In this document: positions 3,999 through 5,077 of the stretch, in pieces
Numbering within the stretch: position 1 is the stretch's first letter
How the letters are laid out: the number at the start of each line of letters is the position of its first letter
DNA from: Pseudomonadota bacterium
Lineage (GTDB): Bacteria; Pseudomonadota; Alphaproteobacteria; Rhizobiales; Hyphomicrobiaceae
Assembly: GCA_021816505.1 (NCBI GenBank)
Contig: JAKAXS010000243.1
Coordinates: 1 to 5,077 of the forward strand
Direction: 5' to 3'
DNA: 5,077 nt
Made by a program: the position numbers and the translations under genes
Notes under the pieces: generated by a model
The model's database searches: none
Told to the model about the DNA's origin: nothing
The model's input: only the letters and a program-made list of their open reading frames with translations

Positions 3999-5077
3999 AT
4001 GGTCGCATTGAGAAAAGCCGCGGTCGATTCCGACGCGCGCGACGCCGCAGAGGGCTCAGCGTTCCTCGGCGTCGAAAGCTCCGTCAAGGGCAATGTCTGG
4101 CGCGAGCGGCTTGCCGCCGCCCAGCGCAATATTGCGGCGACGATTTCACAGCATCACAACCTGCCCGATCTTCTGGGCCGCGTTCTGGCGGCGCGCGGCA
4201 TCACGCCAGACGCGGTGCCGGTGTTCCTCGATCCCACCGTGAAAGCCTTGATGCCCGATCCCAGCACGCTGCGGGACATGGACAAGGCGGCGGCACGCAT
4301 CGCCGCGGCCGTGACGCGCAACGAGAAGGTGGCGATCTTCGGCGACTACGACGTCGACGGGGCCTGCTCGTCGGCGCTGCTTGCGCGGTTCCTCACGCAT
4401 CACGGCATCGCCTCGCGCATCTACATTCCCGACCGCATCACCGAGGGTTACGGCCCCAATGCGGCTGCGATTGAGCACTTGATCAAGGACGGCGCCGGTC
4501 TGATCGTGACGGTGGACTGCGGCACGACGAGTTTCGATGCCCTGGCTGCAGCCAAGCCGCTGGGGCGCGACGTCGTCGTCATCGATCATCACCAAGCTGA
4601 TGACCGGCTGCCGGACGTTCATGCCCTCGTGAACCCAAACCGGCAGGACGACGTCTCCGGCCAGGGCCACCTGTGTGCGGCGGGCGTGGTGTTTCTCGTT
4701 CTCGTCGCGGTAACGCGTCATCTGCGTCAGGCCGAGTTCTACGCGGGCGACGTTCGTCCGCCGGATCTGCTCCAGAGCCTGGATCTGGTGGCGCTTGCCA
4801 CCGTCGCCGACGTCGTGCCGCTGACCGGCTTGAACCGGGCCTACGTCACCAAGGGCCTCGCCGTGATGCGATCGCGCGAAAATGTCGGCCTGCGTGCGCT
4901 GGCAGATGCCGCGGGTATCAACCAGGCTCCGACGCCGTACCACTTGGGCTTCATTCTGGGCCCGCGCATCAATGCGGGTGGGCGCATCAGCGATGCCGCA
5001 CTGGGCGCACGCCTGTTGTGCTGCGAGGACGAGATCGAAGCGCAGCGCATTGCCGTCAGGCTCGACACGCTCAACAA
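3999..5077 (+). CDS. recJ: Single-stranded-DNA-specific exonuclease RecJ (3' end outside window)
   Basis: RecJ degrades single-stranded DNA 5' to 3' in recombinational repair and mismatch repair in the cytoplasm. The first 359 codons are present; with E. coli RecJ at 577 residues, roughly the last third is missing. After FLGVE (22-26), the DHH phosphoesterase domain shows FGDYDVDG (114-121), VTVDCGT with Asp173, IDHHQ (195-199) and LATVADVVPL (266-275). The DHHA1-type part begins with GPRINAGGR (321-329). These aspartates and histidines bind the catalytic metals, and all are present. ATG 3999 was chosen because the protein then begins at the usual distance before FLGVE. The frame stays open upstream, with TTG 3918 as a remote alternative. 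No Shine-Dalgarno sequence stands at normal spacing, which is unusual beside the strong sites of the other genes. It is divergent from sbp across 247 bp. Confidence 0.95.
   Translation, partial: MVALRKAAVDSDARDAAEGSAFLGVESSVKGNVWRERLAAAQRNIAATISQHHNLPDLLGRVLAARGITPDAVPVFLDPTVKALMPDPSTLRDMDKAAARIAAAVTRNEKVAIFGDYDVDGACSSALLARFLTHHGIASRIYIPDRITEGYGPNAAAIEHLIKDGAGLIVTVDCGTTSFDALAAAKPLGRDVVVIDHHQADDRLPDVHALVNPNRQDDVSGQGHLCAAGVVFLVLVAVTRHLRQAEFYAGDVRPPDLLQSLDLVALATVADVVPLTGLNRAYVTKGLAVMRSRENVGLRALADAAGINQAPTPYHLGFILGPRINAGGRISDAALGARLLCCEDEIEAQRIAVRLDTLN

Noticed and set aside
3857..4474. Plus-strand frame across the recJ start
   Set aside because: It is offset from the recJ frame. The RecJ motifs (DYDVDG, DHH) are only in the frame starting at 3999.
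4146..4943. Minus-strand open frame (265 codons) opposite recJ
   Set aside because: It is the complement of conserved RecJ catalytic motifs and has no independent evidence.
1..5077. Mobile element, prophage, CRISPR or defence system
   Set aside because: No transposase, integrase, terminal repeats, regularly spaced repeats or defence domains are visible; all long genes are ordinary chromosomal families.

Overview
The window looks like a GC-rich Rhizobiales/Hyphomicrobiales-type alphaproteobacterial chromosome. The evidence is a porin whose mature N-terminus (DCCADLEERIAELE...) is characteristic of that group's porins, together with strongly GC-biased codon use. The genus cannot be fixed from this sequence. 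I see no mobile element, CRISPR array, tRNA or rRNA.

Layout from left to right: positions 1-158 hold two abutting hairpins, one a probable transcription terminator, at the 3' end of a minus-strand outer-membrane porin (159-1580). A roughly 230-bp intergenic stretch follows (1581-1808). It carries the porin leader, several inverted repeats and a plus-strand terminator-like hairpin. Next is a minus-strand RBBP9/YdeN-type serine hydrolase (1809-2423). Upstream of it, a 308-bp gap contains a candidate 35-codon cysteine-containing leader peptide (2481-2588) with a very good ribosome binding site, and a C-rich, G-poor RNA stretch between that peptide and the hydrolase. A terminator (2680-2710) closes the next minus-strand gene, the sulfate-binding protein gene sbp (2732-3751). 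After a 247-bp divergent intergenic region with two tandem hairpins, recJ starts on the plus strand at 3999 and runs off the window end. It is an open frame with no stop inside the window.

How the genes relate: Sbp is the periplasmic receptor for sulfate import, but no CysT/CysW/CysA partner gene is visible, so it is a single-gene unit with its own terminator. The hydrolase probably has a separate transcription unit. The candidate peptide ahead of it has three Cys codons (all TGT) near its end and a Rho-site-like RNA stretch just after its stop. This is what a cysteine-sensing attenuator would look like, and it sits beside a sulfur-uptake gene. That is the most interesting hypothesis here, and it is inference. 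The porin and recJ are ordinary housekeeping or envelope genes.
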